DNA of 64,000 nucleotides, taken from assembly GCA_024336345.1 (NCBI GenBank), contig JANFOG010000006.1, positions 2,170,001 to 2,234,000 on the forward strand, read 5' to 3'. Numbering within the stretch: position 1 is the stretch's first letter; each line of letters starts with the position of its first letter. The position numbers were made by a program, and so were the translations under genes. This document shows positions 1-12,356 of the stretch, in pieces. Source of the DNA: Mariannaea sp. PMI_226 (lineage: Eukaryota; Ascomycota; Sordariomycetes; Hypocreales; Nectriaceae). Below the pieces are notes generated by a model. That model made no database searches, was not told the origin of the DNA, and saw only the letters and a list, made by a program, of their open reading frames with translations.

Positions 1-3000
1 GCCGGTGCCTCTCCCAGAAGTCGCTCGTTTCCTGCACTATCCCCCCTCTAGCTTTTGACGACCTCGCCCACCCTGACGTCGACGATGGTTCCCCCTCTTC
101 GCCTGCTAGTCCTGCGCGACTGCTTCCGCCACCTCCTCGTCGTTTCTTTCGAGGCATCACGGCCGCCGTCGCTGCTGCTGTTACTGCTGCCGTCGCCGCC
201 GCCGCCTCTGCTGCCTTGTCCGCCAACGGCTCCAGAGTCGTCACCCAAAGCCAGTCCGCCCCTTGGCCATACACCGCACTGAGCCACCTCGTGAAGCGCC
301 TCGCAGTCTCACTCCAAGCCAGGATTAAAGAAGTTACTACGAGCACGAAACTCGACGGCACTGCAATGGCCCCGATTGTCGCAAGCGGTAGGTAGTCCCC
401 ACCACCCCATTCCCTCGTGTTCATGCCAAACAGGCCGGTGAAGAAGCTCAGAGGCAGGAAGATGACGGTGAACGTAGTAAAAACCATGACGCTTCTGCTC
501 TGAGTGCTCGCCAGGTCGGCGTGCAGTCGGCTCAGTCGCACCTCATCCACCTGCGCCTGTCTCTGCACCATCTGGAGCAGCTTGTCGTAGTCGTTGCGCG
601 TGTTTCGCACACGCTGCATCATCTCCTGCGTCTGGTGCACGTACTCGGATAAGCGTTTGAGCGCCTCGGCAAGGAAGATGCGGCCGTTGGCGGTGCGGTC
701 GCGGATTTCTGGCCGGGCGTAGGTCGAGTGCATGGAGTTGATGACCTTGGACTGTCTCTCGAAAAGGTGAAGCAGCATCTGCAGCTCATCTTCGATATCT
801 CGAAGCTCGAGAAGAGCTGAAGTATTATCGCGATTGTCCTCTTCGGCGCGTTGGCCTTCGGCTAGGTGTCGAGCTTTGATCGTTCCAGAGCTGGTCTGGC
901 TCGGCTCATTCATTGCCTTATTGCGCAAACCTTCGGCACGAAATGTTTTGAGAGAAGATGTGAGCTTTTCATTCTATACAAAAGGAATAACTCATCGTCA
1001 GCCAATTGAATGTCACGGCGTGGGATTCGAGTGATCATTTAGAGAGTTGGCTTTATCTTACCAGCACGCTGATGGCCTCCTCGAAGATTCGAAAAACTTC
1101 TAGATCCGGGTGCGACGCCTTGTCAATCAACACACTCACTGCATGGAACGCTGCAAGGGCTGCTAGGTCCAAAGCATTCTCGCATTGGCGGCTCATATCA
1201 ACGTTGACCTCGTGGAAGATGCTGTCTCGAAGATCCGCCTGCTGATAGAGAGGACCCTCGATGGCGTCGCCTTCGCGCCGAGGGAAGAAAGATAGCAGCG
1301 TGTCTATTCCAATTAGTGACAAATAACTTCGTGCTTTAGAAGGGGTACACCACAACGTACGAGCATCAATGGCCCAGAGCCACAGTTGGTCCACCATCAG
1401 GACGTTCCCATTTCGAACATCATCCTCCGGTTCTTCTTCTGTACACTGGTCGTCATCCTCTTTGCTTATTTCAGACTTTGCACTACTGCTCGCTCCAGTG
1501 CTTGAGCTACTCATAGATCCAAGCCGACCCCATGAAACATGTTCGCCAGGCATAGGGCTGCGTTCTTTGGTGAGTTTATACAGCATCTGGTCATCATCGC
1601 GAGACCGTGTATCCCGTAGTGACGGGTACCCAAACTGGTCCAGTGTCCGCCGACAGTTTAGCGGTGGATCATCACCCAAATATCTCCAGATGACTTGTAT
1701 CTCCAGAGAGTCTGACTTTGCAATATCCTCCGGAATGGGCCGGACTCGTCCGCGCTTCAGCCGGTGAATGATAGCCTCGCGCCGTTTGACAAGTTTCTTA
1801 TACGAATCAAAGTGCAAGTAAGGCAGGAAGAGACAAGAGTAAGTACCTTCAGGCGAAGGAGATAGGGACTGATTCTTTGAGGAACTACCCCTTGGAGAAA
1901 CTAGGATATGTCAGTGCCATCATGAACTATCAAACCCCAGGGACCCCAGGACCGAAACATACAATGTCGCGACGCAGAAAAGTAATAGCCAGGTTTTGCA
2001 AAGTACGCATAGTGTTGTGAATGCCGCCCACGCGTATGCCTAGTGGCCCAAAAGTCCTGGTTAAATAGCTGGGTAAAATTCCTGTGATACGACACTTGCA
2101 GAGTCTCAAACACTTTCTGTAGCCAGCATCAGCATTTGGCACCAACCCCTTCGCCAGCAGATATATCGCCAATCTACTCAAACTCAGTTGAAGCTTACCT
2201 TTACCCAAGTCGGATTATTGTATGGGAGGTGAACCCATACGAACTTCTTTGCATCCGCTTCCGGTTTTGAAAATGGAACAGTAGCAGGTATCTCATCCAT
2301 AACCACGGTCTCGCTCACCCTGCGTCCTTCTTTAGCCGCGTTACGGATTGCGAGCACAGACTCTGGCAACCTTGGTGACGCGTCAATGCCAATGTCCTCG
2401 TCCTCACTAAAGTTGGCATCAAAGGTACTCCTGCTGCGCTGTGAGAAGGGCGGGAAGTCCCTGTACTCGTAAGGTGATGCTCGACTTCCCATGCTAAAAG
2501 ACCGGCTCAATGACCGGCCCATACGACCTCGAACCGGTGGAGAGAGGCGGTCAATTACAAGGTCTTGATCAAGTCCAGCGTGAAATGCCGGCGACAGTCT
2601 TCCGGCGGGGCTCGAATATCGACTTGGGGGCGAGGTTCCTCGTCGGGAAGGGGGCGTAGCGATTGGCGTTCCAGGTACTGGTTGCGGAGCAGATTCGGTC
2701 GTCGTTCTCTGAGCTACATCCATCGGCCTGAGGACTGGAGACATAGGCGGGGATATTGGCACAGCTCCCTCCTGGTCGATTCCCAATGCATTCTTATTCA
2801 CTGGCCCTTCGTTCACATCGTTTGTTGGTCCTCTGTCAATAATGGATGTTCTCCCTCTAGCGCTAAGAAACCTCGACTCCTCAACCCCTTCAACCTCATT
2901 GAGCCGATCAGCCAGGCATTCATTCGGTCCCTTCCTTAGAAACTCCTTGAGCGGTAATCTCGTGGACCAGGCACGAATTGCAGAATCAGTGCTTGTCAAA

Positions 3001-4383
3001 TCCTCAAAGAAGCCGTGCACCTCTATGCTCACCTTCTGCTCCAGATTCAGCGACCACGTCCCGTCCTCGACCGAGTACTCATCTGCACGCTGAATCAGCG
3101 CGGAGAGTTGCTTCAAGAACAGCCTCAACGTATGCACATTGTGTCGTCCAAATGAAGCCATGTTCGCGTGGTCGCTCTGCAGCGGGAGGATCGTCTCCTG
3201 ACGCATACCCAAGACGGCAGACTTGACGGAAGTTAGCGGTGCAGTGAAGTAGACATCCCCTGATCCGGCTCCCGAAAGCCTGGAGTCGATGGTCTCGTAA
3301 AGAGTCCAGACTCGCAAGTCGTTTGACGCAGCTTTGAAGTCATCATCAAGATGGAGCAACAGATGATTGCCAACCCGTAGTTCATTAGTTATAGATGATG
3401 GGAGGGGAGATGAGAGTTGGAGAAGGATTTGAATGCTGGTTGCTAGGGAGGGCATGGCAAAATAACTCGATCCCTGGTGAGGGGTTCCTATAACGAATGG
3501 CGTGCCTATTAGCTATCTGGTCGGGTCTGGAACCAAAGTTGATGATGTGTACAAACTCACCGAAAAACGCAACCCCATAACATTGCTTCAAGATATCCTC
3601 AAATCTTGGGTTTCGACTGGCCTTCACTAAGGCCATCTTCACCACCAGACCCCCAATACTGTGTCCCACAAATATTACTGGCCTGCCTCTCGCATCTTCT
3701 CTTACTCTCAAACTCATCAGCTCTTCCAGTAAAGCATCGGCAAGCGCACTCAACGACATCTCCTTTTCGTCCAGGGTAGGGTGTTCATAGAGCGCTATCC
3801 TCGCTCGGTCTGCCTCCCGGCGTATGCCCTGGCGAACCCATGAAGGAACTGGGCGATCCGAGCCAGTGGAACCGGTGTCGGGGTTGGGAGCGGCGCCCTC
3901 AGCATCGCGCATGGCGGGGGCGCCGAAGTAGCGGCCCATCAGAGCATCACGACTCCATGTTTTGAGGGGATTTCCTCCGGGGCATGGAACAGTGACTATG
4001 TCGACAGTCGTTTGATCGTGAGTGAGCTCACCAGCTGGATCAAGAATAAAACGTGCTGGGTGTACAGGTGACTCCTCTTCCTCCCCCAACGGCACTTCTT
4101 TTTCGTTGATGCCATCCTCTCGACTATCCCCCCTAGTATCTGATTCCGTACCCGTGCCCATGGTTTCTGAAGTCTCCCGTTCTTGATGCTGGTCCGCTGG
4201 TTGGTGTGCATCTTGTCCATTTGTGTTATTCGTTGCATAATTGCTCAATGGCGGGAGAGGACTTGGGGGGCTGCCCGGATTGACACTGATGGAGTCTCGA
4301 TCTCCTGAAGGAACATCCAGTTGGGTATTTGGTGTCGCTGGTGTCGCGGGCGGCCCCTGGAGAGTGACTCTTTCTGTATCCAT
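1..4383 (-). CDS. Alpha/beta-hydrolase (SERAC1/DUF676-like) fused to CorA-like membrane domain, 3' end outside window
   Basis: Five exons are visible: 4383-3561, 3487-2199, 2116-1963, 1900-1062 and 973 to beyond base 1 (introns 73, 82, 62 and 88 bp, all GT-AG and phase-consistent), giving about 1359 residues with the frame open at the left edge. After an acidic, low-complexity N-terminus of about 120 residues comes a lipase/esterase-like fold with the nucleophile motif GHSIGG and, across the first intron, FFGTPHQGSS, as in SERAC1-type hydrolases. A long charged, disordered middle follows. The C-terminal part is CorA-like: helical LLELRDIEDELQ and the pore-type ending of TM1, FFTGLFGMN, then a second hydrophobic helix (about bases 345-415) and a basic, glycine-rich tail. 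CorA proteins carry divalent cations, but whether this divergent fungal form transports is unknown. The start is the first ATG, before a disordered stretch. I am confident of the architecture and unsure of substrate and location. Confidence 0.88.
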
Positions 4384-5587
4384 TGTAACCTGACTACTTC
4401 ATCCCTTCCTGTTCCAAATTTGTGATTATCATCTATTCTGGCTGGGTGTGGAATGACCAAATATGCAATGCAGCTGGCCGGATAGTCCTACGGGGGGAGA
4501 TAACTTATACAATGAGTAAAATCAAGAAATACAGAGAGAGCTATATAGGGTGACACAATAGCGTAGCAGCAGCAAAAGGTGCATAAATGAAGAGCTCGGT
4601 TCACGGAGAGACTGAGAGAAACAGAGGGAAATAGAGGTCAAGAAAGAAAAGAAGAAAGAGAGAAAAAGAAAAAGAAAAAGAACAGAAAATCAACTTGGAC
4701 TCTCTGCTTCTTTACCTAAACAATAAAAAAGTATACAATCTCCATTTGGCATCCAACGCGATCATAGCAAAAAGGTAGACAGCCTACTCTGTACCTGATG
4801 GCACTCATGACGACGCCCCCTCCACCCACAAATCCAAGGTCAAGGTCATTTGTTCAGCTTCAGCCCACCATCACAGGACGGATTCTTATTATTAAACTCC
4901 CCAACGCCCATGTGCAACCAACATGGTTCCCCTTGCTCCGTTGAGCACGAATTTAGCACTCTCTTCTATCTGCGTGACCTCTGAAATCGCCCCCCCTACC
5001 CCGCCAGATCCTGGGAATTTTTATCCTCCGCCTTTGCCTCTGCCTCTGCTTCACTGCTAATCTGCCTCTACCCCAACCCTGATACCACCGCGTGTTAGGC
5101 TGAGAGTGTGTGGCTCCCACCCCCTACACATTCACTCCCAAGGGCAGCCACAGTCACCAGCACTGAGACACACATCGTTCAGGTCACGTCGTGACCAGAG
5201 CACATGGCACGAGGATTTTTTTTCTTTTCCTTATTTTGTTTTTGATTTCTGGTTTTTGGAAATGCTGCATAGACTATATTGTCGTTTATACCGGAAAATC
5301 CGGGATTTTTATTGCTCTTACTAAATGATGTTACAAAAAGATGGCCGTCGTAATGCTACCTAGAAAATGAAGACGGCCATCGCCGCTCTACAGCCGCATC
5401 GTCAAAAATCTCGCTGGCCCAAGTTATTCTCTGAGACGGTAGTCCAAAAGGGAAAGAGAAAGAAGGAAAGAAATAACACTCAAATATCCTCAGACCCCCA
5501 AACTCCCTGCTCCCTGTATCCTATTTTGTTGCCTCATCGCCATCGCATACATATATATAGTACAGTCCCATACTCCATTCAATCCTG
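4384..5587. other. Intergenic: promoter/leader of hydrolase-CorA gene and 3' flank of the C2H2/cupin gene
   Basis: No gene is seen. Bases about 4598-4690 are almost pure GA on the + strand, so the leader of the minus-strand gene starting at 4383 is pyrimidine-rich, as is common in fungal promoters. The short open frames at 5106-5633 have no coding character. Confidence 0.6.
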
Positions 5588-8495
5588 TCAGAAACCCTCC
5601 AACGTAGTGCAGTGTACAACCGAGTCGATGTAAAGCCGGTTTTCTACCCTGCAAGAGTGTCCCTGCCTCACGACAAACATGCCGTTCGGACCTAGTTGGA
5701 ACGTCTGGTCGTTCATAGTGACCTTGAGCTTACCAGCCGCCACCGACACCATCAGCAACTGCTCGTCGTCGACACTCCAGGTCATCGACGCCCCCGGCTT
5801 GATAATGTGCACGTTGAAGCGGACATCGTCAGAAACTTTGACGGGTTGGCCGCTCGTGAGGTAGGAGTTGGAAAAAGCAATGTCTACACAAGCATCAAAA
5901 AGTTAGCGAGTCCCAAATGGCCCCTGACGTGTCCGGAGGACCTACTTTGCGAGGACTTATCCACCATCCTACCAGGAGCAACCTCCCAGTCCTCCATCTC
6001 TAACGCGGATCCATCAAACTGATTTCGCACTTCTGTTCCTCCAACCTTTCGAATTTTATGAACCGTTTGCACCGTTCTAGTAGATTCAATCGTTTCAGTT
6101 GTCCTACCTCTCCCATCTGTCGTTCGTGAGCTCTCCTTCCTCAAACTGGAGCTAAGAGCATACGAAGTTGGTGTCGTCGAATTTCTCTTTGGTCGTTGCA
6201 GCTCCAGTCTAGAATTGTCAACTCCTAACGAGCTGGCCTCGGCCTCTGACTCGAGGACTTCGGGTTGGGATGTCGTCGATTCCTTATCTGAGATAAGAAT
6301 TGGCAAACTTTGGTGCATGCCGTCGGAAGCTGAACTTTGTACATCATCGCCTGTTGATCCCAAACCTCTCCGACTCGGAGGGGCCGCAGATACGTCTGAC
6401 GTGAGGACGTCCACATTCGCCAAGGTCTCAGATTGGGCCTGATTTGGTAGGACAGACCAGTCGCAGTTATTTTTTTGCCGGTGTACGTGACTAGTATACC
6501 TGCATCCAACGCACGTAGGAGTAGAAAAGAATAGCTTATGTGCTCTGGAGGTCATGGTTGGCGATAGTTTGACACAAACGGCCGACAGTCGCGCTGCTGG
6601 CCTACCAGGCCGATTCGTGTGAGAACAGGCCCTTGAGCCAGTCACTTCGTCACCAGTCAGATACGCGAGAGCGCATGTGTAGTTGGTTGCATCTAGTTCA
6701 GTTTGTGCATACATGGCAATCCAAGCAGGCGGAAGGCTGCGTTTGCGCGGTAGCTGTATCATTTGTCGAACATCTTCTCTCTTAAAGACTCTTTGTTCGG
6801 GTTTCAGCAAACTATGCAGATATTGCTTGGTCCCAGTTGTGTCACTCAGCGTGGAAGAAATTCGGGGAACGTGTGGTTGTTTTCCGTTTCGAGTGAATGT
6901 GACCGTGCCGTTGCTGTCATCGTCGGTTCTTCCTACAGTCCATGCAGGTTTATCGTCTTGTTTTCGGGTTTGTTGTGAAGGAGCCTCTTTCAGAGCCTGT
7001 ACCGTGGACTCACTCTGTGATTGCATTCGCTTCAAGTTCCCCCAGTAGGATAGGCTCGGGGCGACTGGTGGTGGCGCATCAACATTGATGCGTTCCTGCG
7101 AGACGACAATGCCTGGGGCTCCTCCTGGGCCTTTGTTGACGTATGTGCCCACCAGACTCAATGTTCCGTCACCATTATCATTGTACATTCTCCCGCAGTG
7201 GCCAGCTCCCCAATGGCCCGCAAGGCCATTGAGGTTCTTGAACAGGCGGCGGCAATCCCGAACCGGGCAAACGTAGGGAAGATCTGGCAAGTCGTGCAAT
7301 TCGTACTTAGTAGGAAACATGGTACCACGGCCTGGCATGGCCTTCCCATCAGGGCCTAGGAGTCCGCGTTAGGATTGGAACGATGTATATCTGACTCTTC
7401 TGGGGAGTATTCTTTACCTTGATACATTGAATATGGTCGTTCTGCGTCAGCCATAATGAGGGCAGTAACACTCTTTCCCTCGTTAAAGCCACTGGTGGCA
7501 ACAGGGTTATCCTGACTGAGGTCGGCTTTCATTCTTGCTTCCGGCTCTGCCTTCGCCCTAATTCGTGCAATGTGGGAGCCCGAAGCTTTCTCCGCGAACG
7601 TGGGTGATTCTGGATCTTCGCTGCTCGAGATGTCGGGGTTCTCGTCTTGGTTCTGAGACTCTGCAGTGGTATTCAGCTCATCTAGCTGCTTCTGTATTGC
7701 TCTTTCTGCGAAGCGACGGGCTTCGGCGCGCACTGTATTGAGAGCCTTCTGGTTGGAAGGCTGTGCCAAGTGTGTCAAGGACCTACTTGCTTCAGCTCGC
7801 ACCAAACTCATGCCCTTTGTTGAAGATAGGACCGATGAAGGAGTTGGTCCGTTAGTTAGCGACGTACCAACCGCTTGCGAGGTTGCCTTGGGAGTACGAG
7901 TTTCTGAGCGTAGTGAGTTGAGACCGGTATTAGACGACAGATCTGCTGAAGAACCAGTCCCACTAGGCGATGACGTACGGGCAAAATAAGCAGCTGTTGT
8001 GGTCTCCTGCGTACCATTCTGGGTTTTCGGAGATGAATACTCATTAGATATAGACGTACGACCAGTCTTGCGCTTCTTGCTCACACTCGAACTGCTATCC
8101 TGGACACCCCGTTTGACGGGCTTGGTTTTCACTGTCGAAAAGGTGTGTTAGATAAGGCCCAGTCGAAAAGAAAAGAAAAGAAAATTAATCCTCTGTCCAA
8201 TGATACCACTCGGTTTGACTTTTTTATGTAGGACAAGCTCACATTGCTCTGAGGTGTTTGCGCCGGCACTATTGGCTAGGACAGCCTGCTTGACGTTGCT
8301 CCCACCCATGGACCGATTTCGCTCCCACTCCGACTGCGCACTTAGGATCCTGGGGTGCATCGTGAACCCAGGTATCGCAGGTGGCAGGATTTCAGTGACA
8401 ACTCGCGGAGGTTTAAAGACCTTAGGTTCCCTGCTGGCTGAGTGTGGTGTTGACGTGACCGTTGTCGCTGCAGCCATCTTGCCGTTGCCCCCCAT
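5588..8495 (-). CDS. C2H2 zinc finger protein with C-terminal Mif2/CENP-C-like cupin domain
   Basis: Four exons: 8495-8243, 8131-7418, 7355-5946 and 5883-5588 (introns 111, 62 and 62 bp), 890 residues. The N-terminal 320 residues are low-complexity and basic (KKRKTGR near residue 100). A classic single C2H2 finger lies at about residues 352-378: C-x4-C-x12-H-x4-H in YVCPVRDC...GLAGHWGAGH. A second cysteine cluster (CVGC then a Cys 12 residues later) lies near residue 600. The last ~110 residues, from MEDWEVAPGR through NVHIIKPGASMTW and LGPNGMFVVRQG, read as a small cupin barrel like the dimerisation domain of the centromere protein Mif2/CENP-C. The CENP-C DNA-binding signature is not visible, so it is unlikely to be Mif2 itself. 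A nuclear, DNA-binding, self-associating protein is inferred. ATG 8495 is the first start in frame; the open frame upstream has only TTG. Confidence 0.8.
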
Positions 8496-9245
8496 TGTAC
8501 CCGAACTCCAGGGCAACTGGTTCGTCCTCCTAATCGTGTGATAAGCTATGTTTGGTCAAGTAGCTCCTCCCACTGTTGCAAATTCAAAATCCTATTCCTC
8601 GTAGGTGCCCTCTGGATAGACAGGTAGGTAGTTCATTTCTCAAATGAACCTGCCGGGTCTGTGTCTGTCGTTTGGCTGAACGGTCCAACTAGACGCCTGA
8701 CAGGTTGCGTGCCCTTTTGAAGCGAACGGTTGAGATGTATGCAACCCCCAATGAAGCAATCCAAAGGTTGTGACTTGCTTTGTCTACTTTTAAAGATAAA
8801 GATCCATTTCCAACTGGTACAGTTTCATATAAGTAAAGCGCCGTATCGTTGTTCCCGTTGTCGCTGTCAATGAGGTGTTAGAGTGATTGGGTTGCACCAT
8901 GAGCTGGGGACGCGCCGACGCGACAAAGTGTCATAGTGGGTTGGCCCCGGATATAGGTACCTCAACGTATACTTTTGGTGCAAGGTACATGTACTTTGAT
9001 ATCGCTCACACCAAGTCGTCATATCCTCCTCAAAAACCTATCTCAACATAAACAAGAGACCACACATATTTCAGTGACATATAGGTACGCGAAAATGGTA
9101 ATATTGCTTGGTTTTTTTTTTTGGTGGATGGACTACTATACAAAGAACTACACATGTTCCTACATGCCTGACGCCCGCTCTCCTAGCAAAAATCTTCCAG
9201 ATATCAGGTTTTTGTGACAGGGCTCTATGTTTTTACAACGCTCGT
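8496..9245. other. Intergenic region, no gene seen
   Basis: Promoter of the C2H2/cupin gene on the right of 8495 and 3' flank of mrpl2. A T-tract lies at about 9110-9122. The small open frame at 8975-9217 has no recognisable features. Confidence 0.55.
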
Positions 9246-10151
9246 CTACCTCTTCTTCTTGGCTGCCTTCTTGGCTGCCTTCTTGCTCATCGTCGGCTTC
9301 TTGGCCATCTTGACATCGTCCCCTTGCTCAGCCCTCTTCGCATCCGCCTTGCGCTGTCCCTCCAACTCACGCTCCCTTCTCCACCTCCTGTGTCGGAACC
9401 ACTGCTTGCGGGTGCGGAATCGCTTTGTCTTGAGGCCCGTTGTCTGGACCAGCCGTCCAATGCGCCAGTTGTCCTCACGGTAGCTGTAGTCCTTGCGCAG
9501 CTTGAGAATACGGTCTGGCTCGCCGGCTTCGACACGGGTCACGGTGAAGGGGATGCCAGAAGGTGAGAGCTCAGGCTTCTCGGCGACGGGCTTGATTGTG
9601 TGCATCGTCTTGTTGAGACGGCGTTTGCGCTCGGCGTGGGCGGGGTAAGGGAGTGTATCGTTCTTGTCGAAGACGACACCAATATACTTGCGATCAGGGT
9701 GTCGGGCCGGGTCACGGTAGTACTTGACGTAGCCGGTTGCCATGGCGTGAATGGTATGGTCACGGCCCATGATGCAGTTCTCACCGGGCCACCAGTGAGT
9801 GCCTCGTTGTTTGTAGAGAATGTTGCCGGGAATGACGAATTGGTCTATCCTTCAGTTAGCCTCATCGAACATTCTCAGCCTCCCCAGTCCCCAATTGGAC
9901 GCATTCTCCCAAATTCTCCCTCAATCCATCAATTGGAACGTACCACCGGTGCGTTTGGCACCCAACTTCTTGGGAATTCCCCTCTTGGGCTTCTTCCTAT
10001 AGGCACCCTGTGACTTGACCGAGGCGTTTCGTCGGCCTAGCACCAGTGCGTTTGCCCATTGAGCCCCGATTGGTGCAAAGGGTGTGAATGCTGGTCGGGC
10101 AAGGCTGGACACAGCCGCCAGGATAGGCCGCTGCGCGAGGAGGAACCGCAT
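9246..10151 (-). CDS. mrpl2: Mitochondrial large ribosomal subunit protein bL27m
   Basis: Two exons, 10151-9944 and 9844-9246, with a 99-bp intron beginning GTACGT; 268 residues. The N-terminus ([20 protein letters not shown]) is an arginine-containing, acid-free mitochondrial presequence. The bL27 core follows: [32 protein letters not shown], and [17 protein letters not shown]. As in yeast Mrp7/Mrpl2, there is a long fungal C-terminal extension, here ending in a lysine/alanine-rich tail ([12 protein letters not shown]). bL27 sits near the peptidyl transferase centre of the ribosome. An upstream in-frame TTG exists but ATG 10151 gives the expected presequence. It is divergent from lcl2 across 335 bp. 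Confidence 0.95.
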
Positions 10152-10486
10152 GGCCGGCTTCTTCGTCGGGGTGTAGTCGTGGTCTGAGGTTTGAGCCTTC
10201 CGAGCTGCGGATGCTCTCAACTGGCGGCCAATTCTCAAAGATGGAGTTTTCTCGCTTAGTCATCTCCACCATGCCTGTGAGCATTATCGATAAGCCAAGC
10301 CCCACCCTGGCGAATCCATATGGACAACATCGCCGTTTTATCTATCAGACTGTAAATCAACCGTCAATTCATTTGTCTACGCATGCCCATACCGTCTTCA
10401 ATTCTCAATTGATTGAGCTTCTTTACCTAAACTCTTGCTACCTGGGGGCCGGTGCAGCTCCCTCAACTAACACACAATCCGTCACC
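10152..10486. promoter_or_regulatory. Shared divergent promoter between mrpl2 and lcl2
   Basis: The two start codons face away from each other across 335 bp, so both promoters must fit here. I see no clear TATA box. The part next to lcl2 is pyrimidine-rich with CACACAATCCGTCACC directly before its ATG. Confidence 0.6.
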
Positions 10487-10980
10487 ATGCGTTACATCAT
10501 CGCCCTCCTCTCACTCCTCACTCTGGCGAACGCCCAGTTTGGAGGCTTCTTTGACCAGATGTTCGGTGGACAAGGCGGCGGCCACGAGCACCGTCAACAG
10601 CAACAACAGCAAAACAACCCAAGCGACGCATCTCACTATCATCACCACTACGAACACTGTAAGTTTCCATCTTACCTTCCTAACTGAGTACCGCCTGCCA
10701 GGCTTTGCGAATGTCTGCTTCAGCTTATCAACACAACGAGCTAGAAGCCTGGGAGAGACATGGCTAATGCTGTTTCGCTTTGATAGCTGCCTGTGACAAG
10801 TACCTGTGCCCAGACACCCTTGCTTGCGTTCACTTCCCTCACCACTGCCCTTGCGCGTGGGATACGCAACAAGAAAAGTTCGAGTTGGCCGAGGGCCAGC
10901 GCATTTGTGTCTCCCGCGGCGGATTCCGTGCTGGCGAAGCGGCACGAAAAGTTGAGTTGGCTAGGAAGGGTCTGATCTGA
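10487..10980 (+). CDS. lcl2: Lcl2 (long chronological lifespan protein 2) secretory protein
   Basis: Exons 10487-10658 and 10787-10980 with a 128-bp intron (GTAAGT...TAG); 121 residues, the usual size. A signal peptide ([16 protein letters not shown], cleavage before QFGG) is followed by a glycine/histidine/glutamine-rich linker ([10 protein letters not shown], then a polyglutamine run) and the conserved cysteine region [18 protein letters not shown], then [18 protein letters not shown] at the C-terminus. This matches the fungal Lcl2 family; yeast Lcl2 is linked to ER-associated degradation and chronological lifespan. It probably acts in the ER or secretory pathway. The intron splits the serine codon before the cysteine block. 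Confidence 0.95.
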
Positions 10981-11490
10981 TGAAGCGAACCAAAGTAAGC
11001 GAAGAGAGGGGTTGTACGGGATGTGTTTTTACAGGAGCCATCACGATTTGAAATGACCACAGCAGCATTAGAGAGGAGCCCAAGCAATATCAATGACGGA
11101 ATTGCCCTGGTAGGATAAATGTACCACCAGCAGATTATCATGGAAAGAAAACGCAAATAGGCCAATAGTTATGGGATATACAAATGATTTCTAAGCGAAC
11201 CCAAATACACTACCTAACCACTAACGATACCCAGCTAATCCATGCCTCCTCATCTACCAAATCACGAAAAGGTATCGTTCAAGAGCGAAATATGCCCTGC
11301 ACCCCATGTCTCCATCTCCTATCCAGCGTTGCCGCTTATCCCAACGCCTCATGGTGGTTGTCCGTAATAACTCCAGCAGAATAGGTATTTCTCTGCAAGG
11401 GAAGCGAAATAATCCGTACAAAAGGAAAAAGAAGAATTCCGTATCATTCAGTTGTCATACTATCCATCGCTTCGTGCCGTGCTTGATCTA
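10981..11490. other. Convergent 3' flanks of lcl2 and glc8
   Basis: No gene seen; lcl2 ends at 10980 on + and the PP1 inhibitor gene ends at 11491 on -, so this 510 bp holds two 3' untranslated regions. Confidence 0.6.
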
Positions 11491-12356
11491 TTACGCTGAG
11501 CCGTTGGGCATCCGTGGAACAGGTGGCACAGCTGGTGCGCCAGAGCCATCCGCTTCATCGTCATCATCATCAAGCATGTCCTCAGGATGACCCAGCAACT
11601 GAGCAACATTCTTCATTTCGTAGTGCTTTCTGCGGAGTTGCTCGAACTTGCGGTGTTTTTCGCGCTCCTCCGGAGACATGCCCGCCAACTCCTCGTCGGC
11701 ACTGTGTCCGACGCTGCTTTCGTCGTCGACGTGGACGCTTTTTTCGCTACGGGCTGGGGACGGCGCGCTTGCCGGCGCCGCCTCCTCCGGGACATCCTCC
11801 TCCGGCTCGCCCAGAGACAGGCCCGGAATGTCATCTTCACGACCAGGACGTGGAGCTTCACGGCCAACACTACTGTTCGCCAGATAATCCTCCTCGTCGT
11901 CAGACGGGTCCTCGGCCGGGTCGTAGTGTTTCGCATAGGGAGTCTTTGGCTCAGTGATCTTCATAGTAGAGGAGCGCTCCTGCTCGGTGAGGTAGAGGTT
12001 AGCCTCGTCCCACTTGAGGCGCTGAGAGGGCTCCCCTTCGGCGTGATCGTGGGCGGCGGAGTGACGACGAGAGCCTGGTGGGCGGGCGCCCGAGGAGGAG
12101 CGACGATGGCCAGCGTTAATCTGCGTATTTGCGATGGTAACTTCTTTGTCGGACATGGACCGAATCTGCGTTGGGGAGGTAGGGGGGGACTTTTGGAAGG
12201 AATTCTTGAGGATGCCTATGCAGTTGGGGAGATGGTGAGCATAATGGCGCCACATATGAACTTCCACACTCGTATTTGGAACTTACCTCGGGGCCTCTGA
12301 ACATCAGGTCCAGGAGGGGAATGAGGAATGGGAGGAGACTCTAAAGTCGAAGCCAT
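11491..12356 (-). CDS. glc8: Protein phosphatase 1 inhibitor-2 family (Glc8-like)
   Basis: Exons 12356-12287 and 12215-11491 with a 71-bp intron; 264 residues. The three conserved inhibitor-2 contact regions are in order: GILKNSF at residues ~24-30 (codon for Gly split by the intron), [16 protein letters not shown], and [16 protein letters not shown] near the C-terminus. The regulatory site sits in [15 protein letters not shown], where the TP threonine is the position phosphorylated in the family (GSK3/Cdk type sites). The middle is acidic and disordered and there is an aspartate run near the end. Such proteins bind and modulate the PP1 catalytic subunit (Glc7/BimG) in nucleus and cytoplasm. 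Confidence 0.93.
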
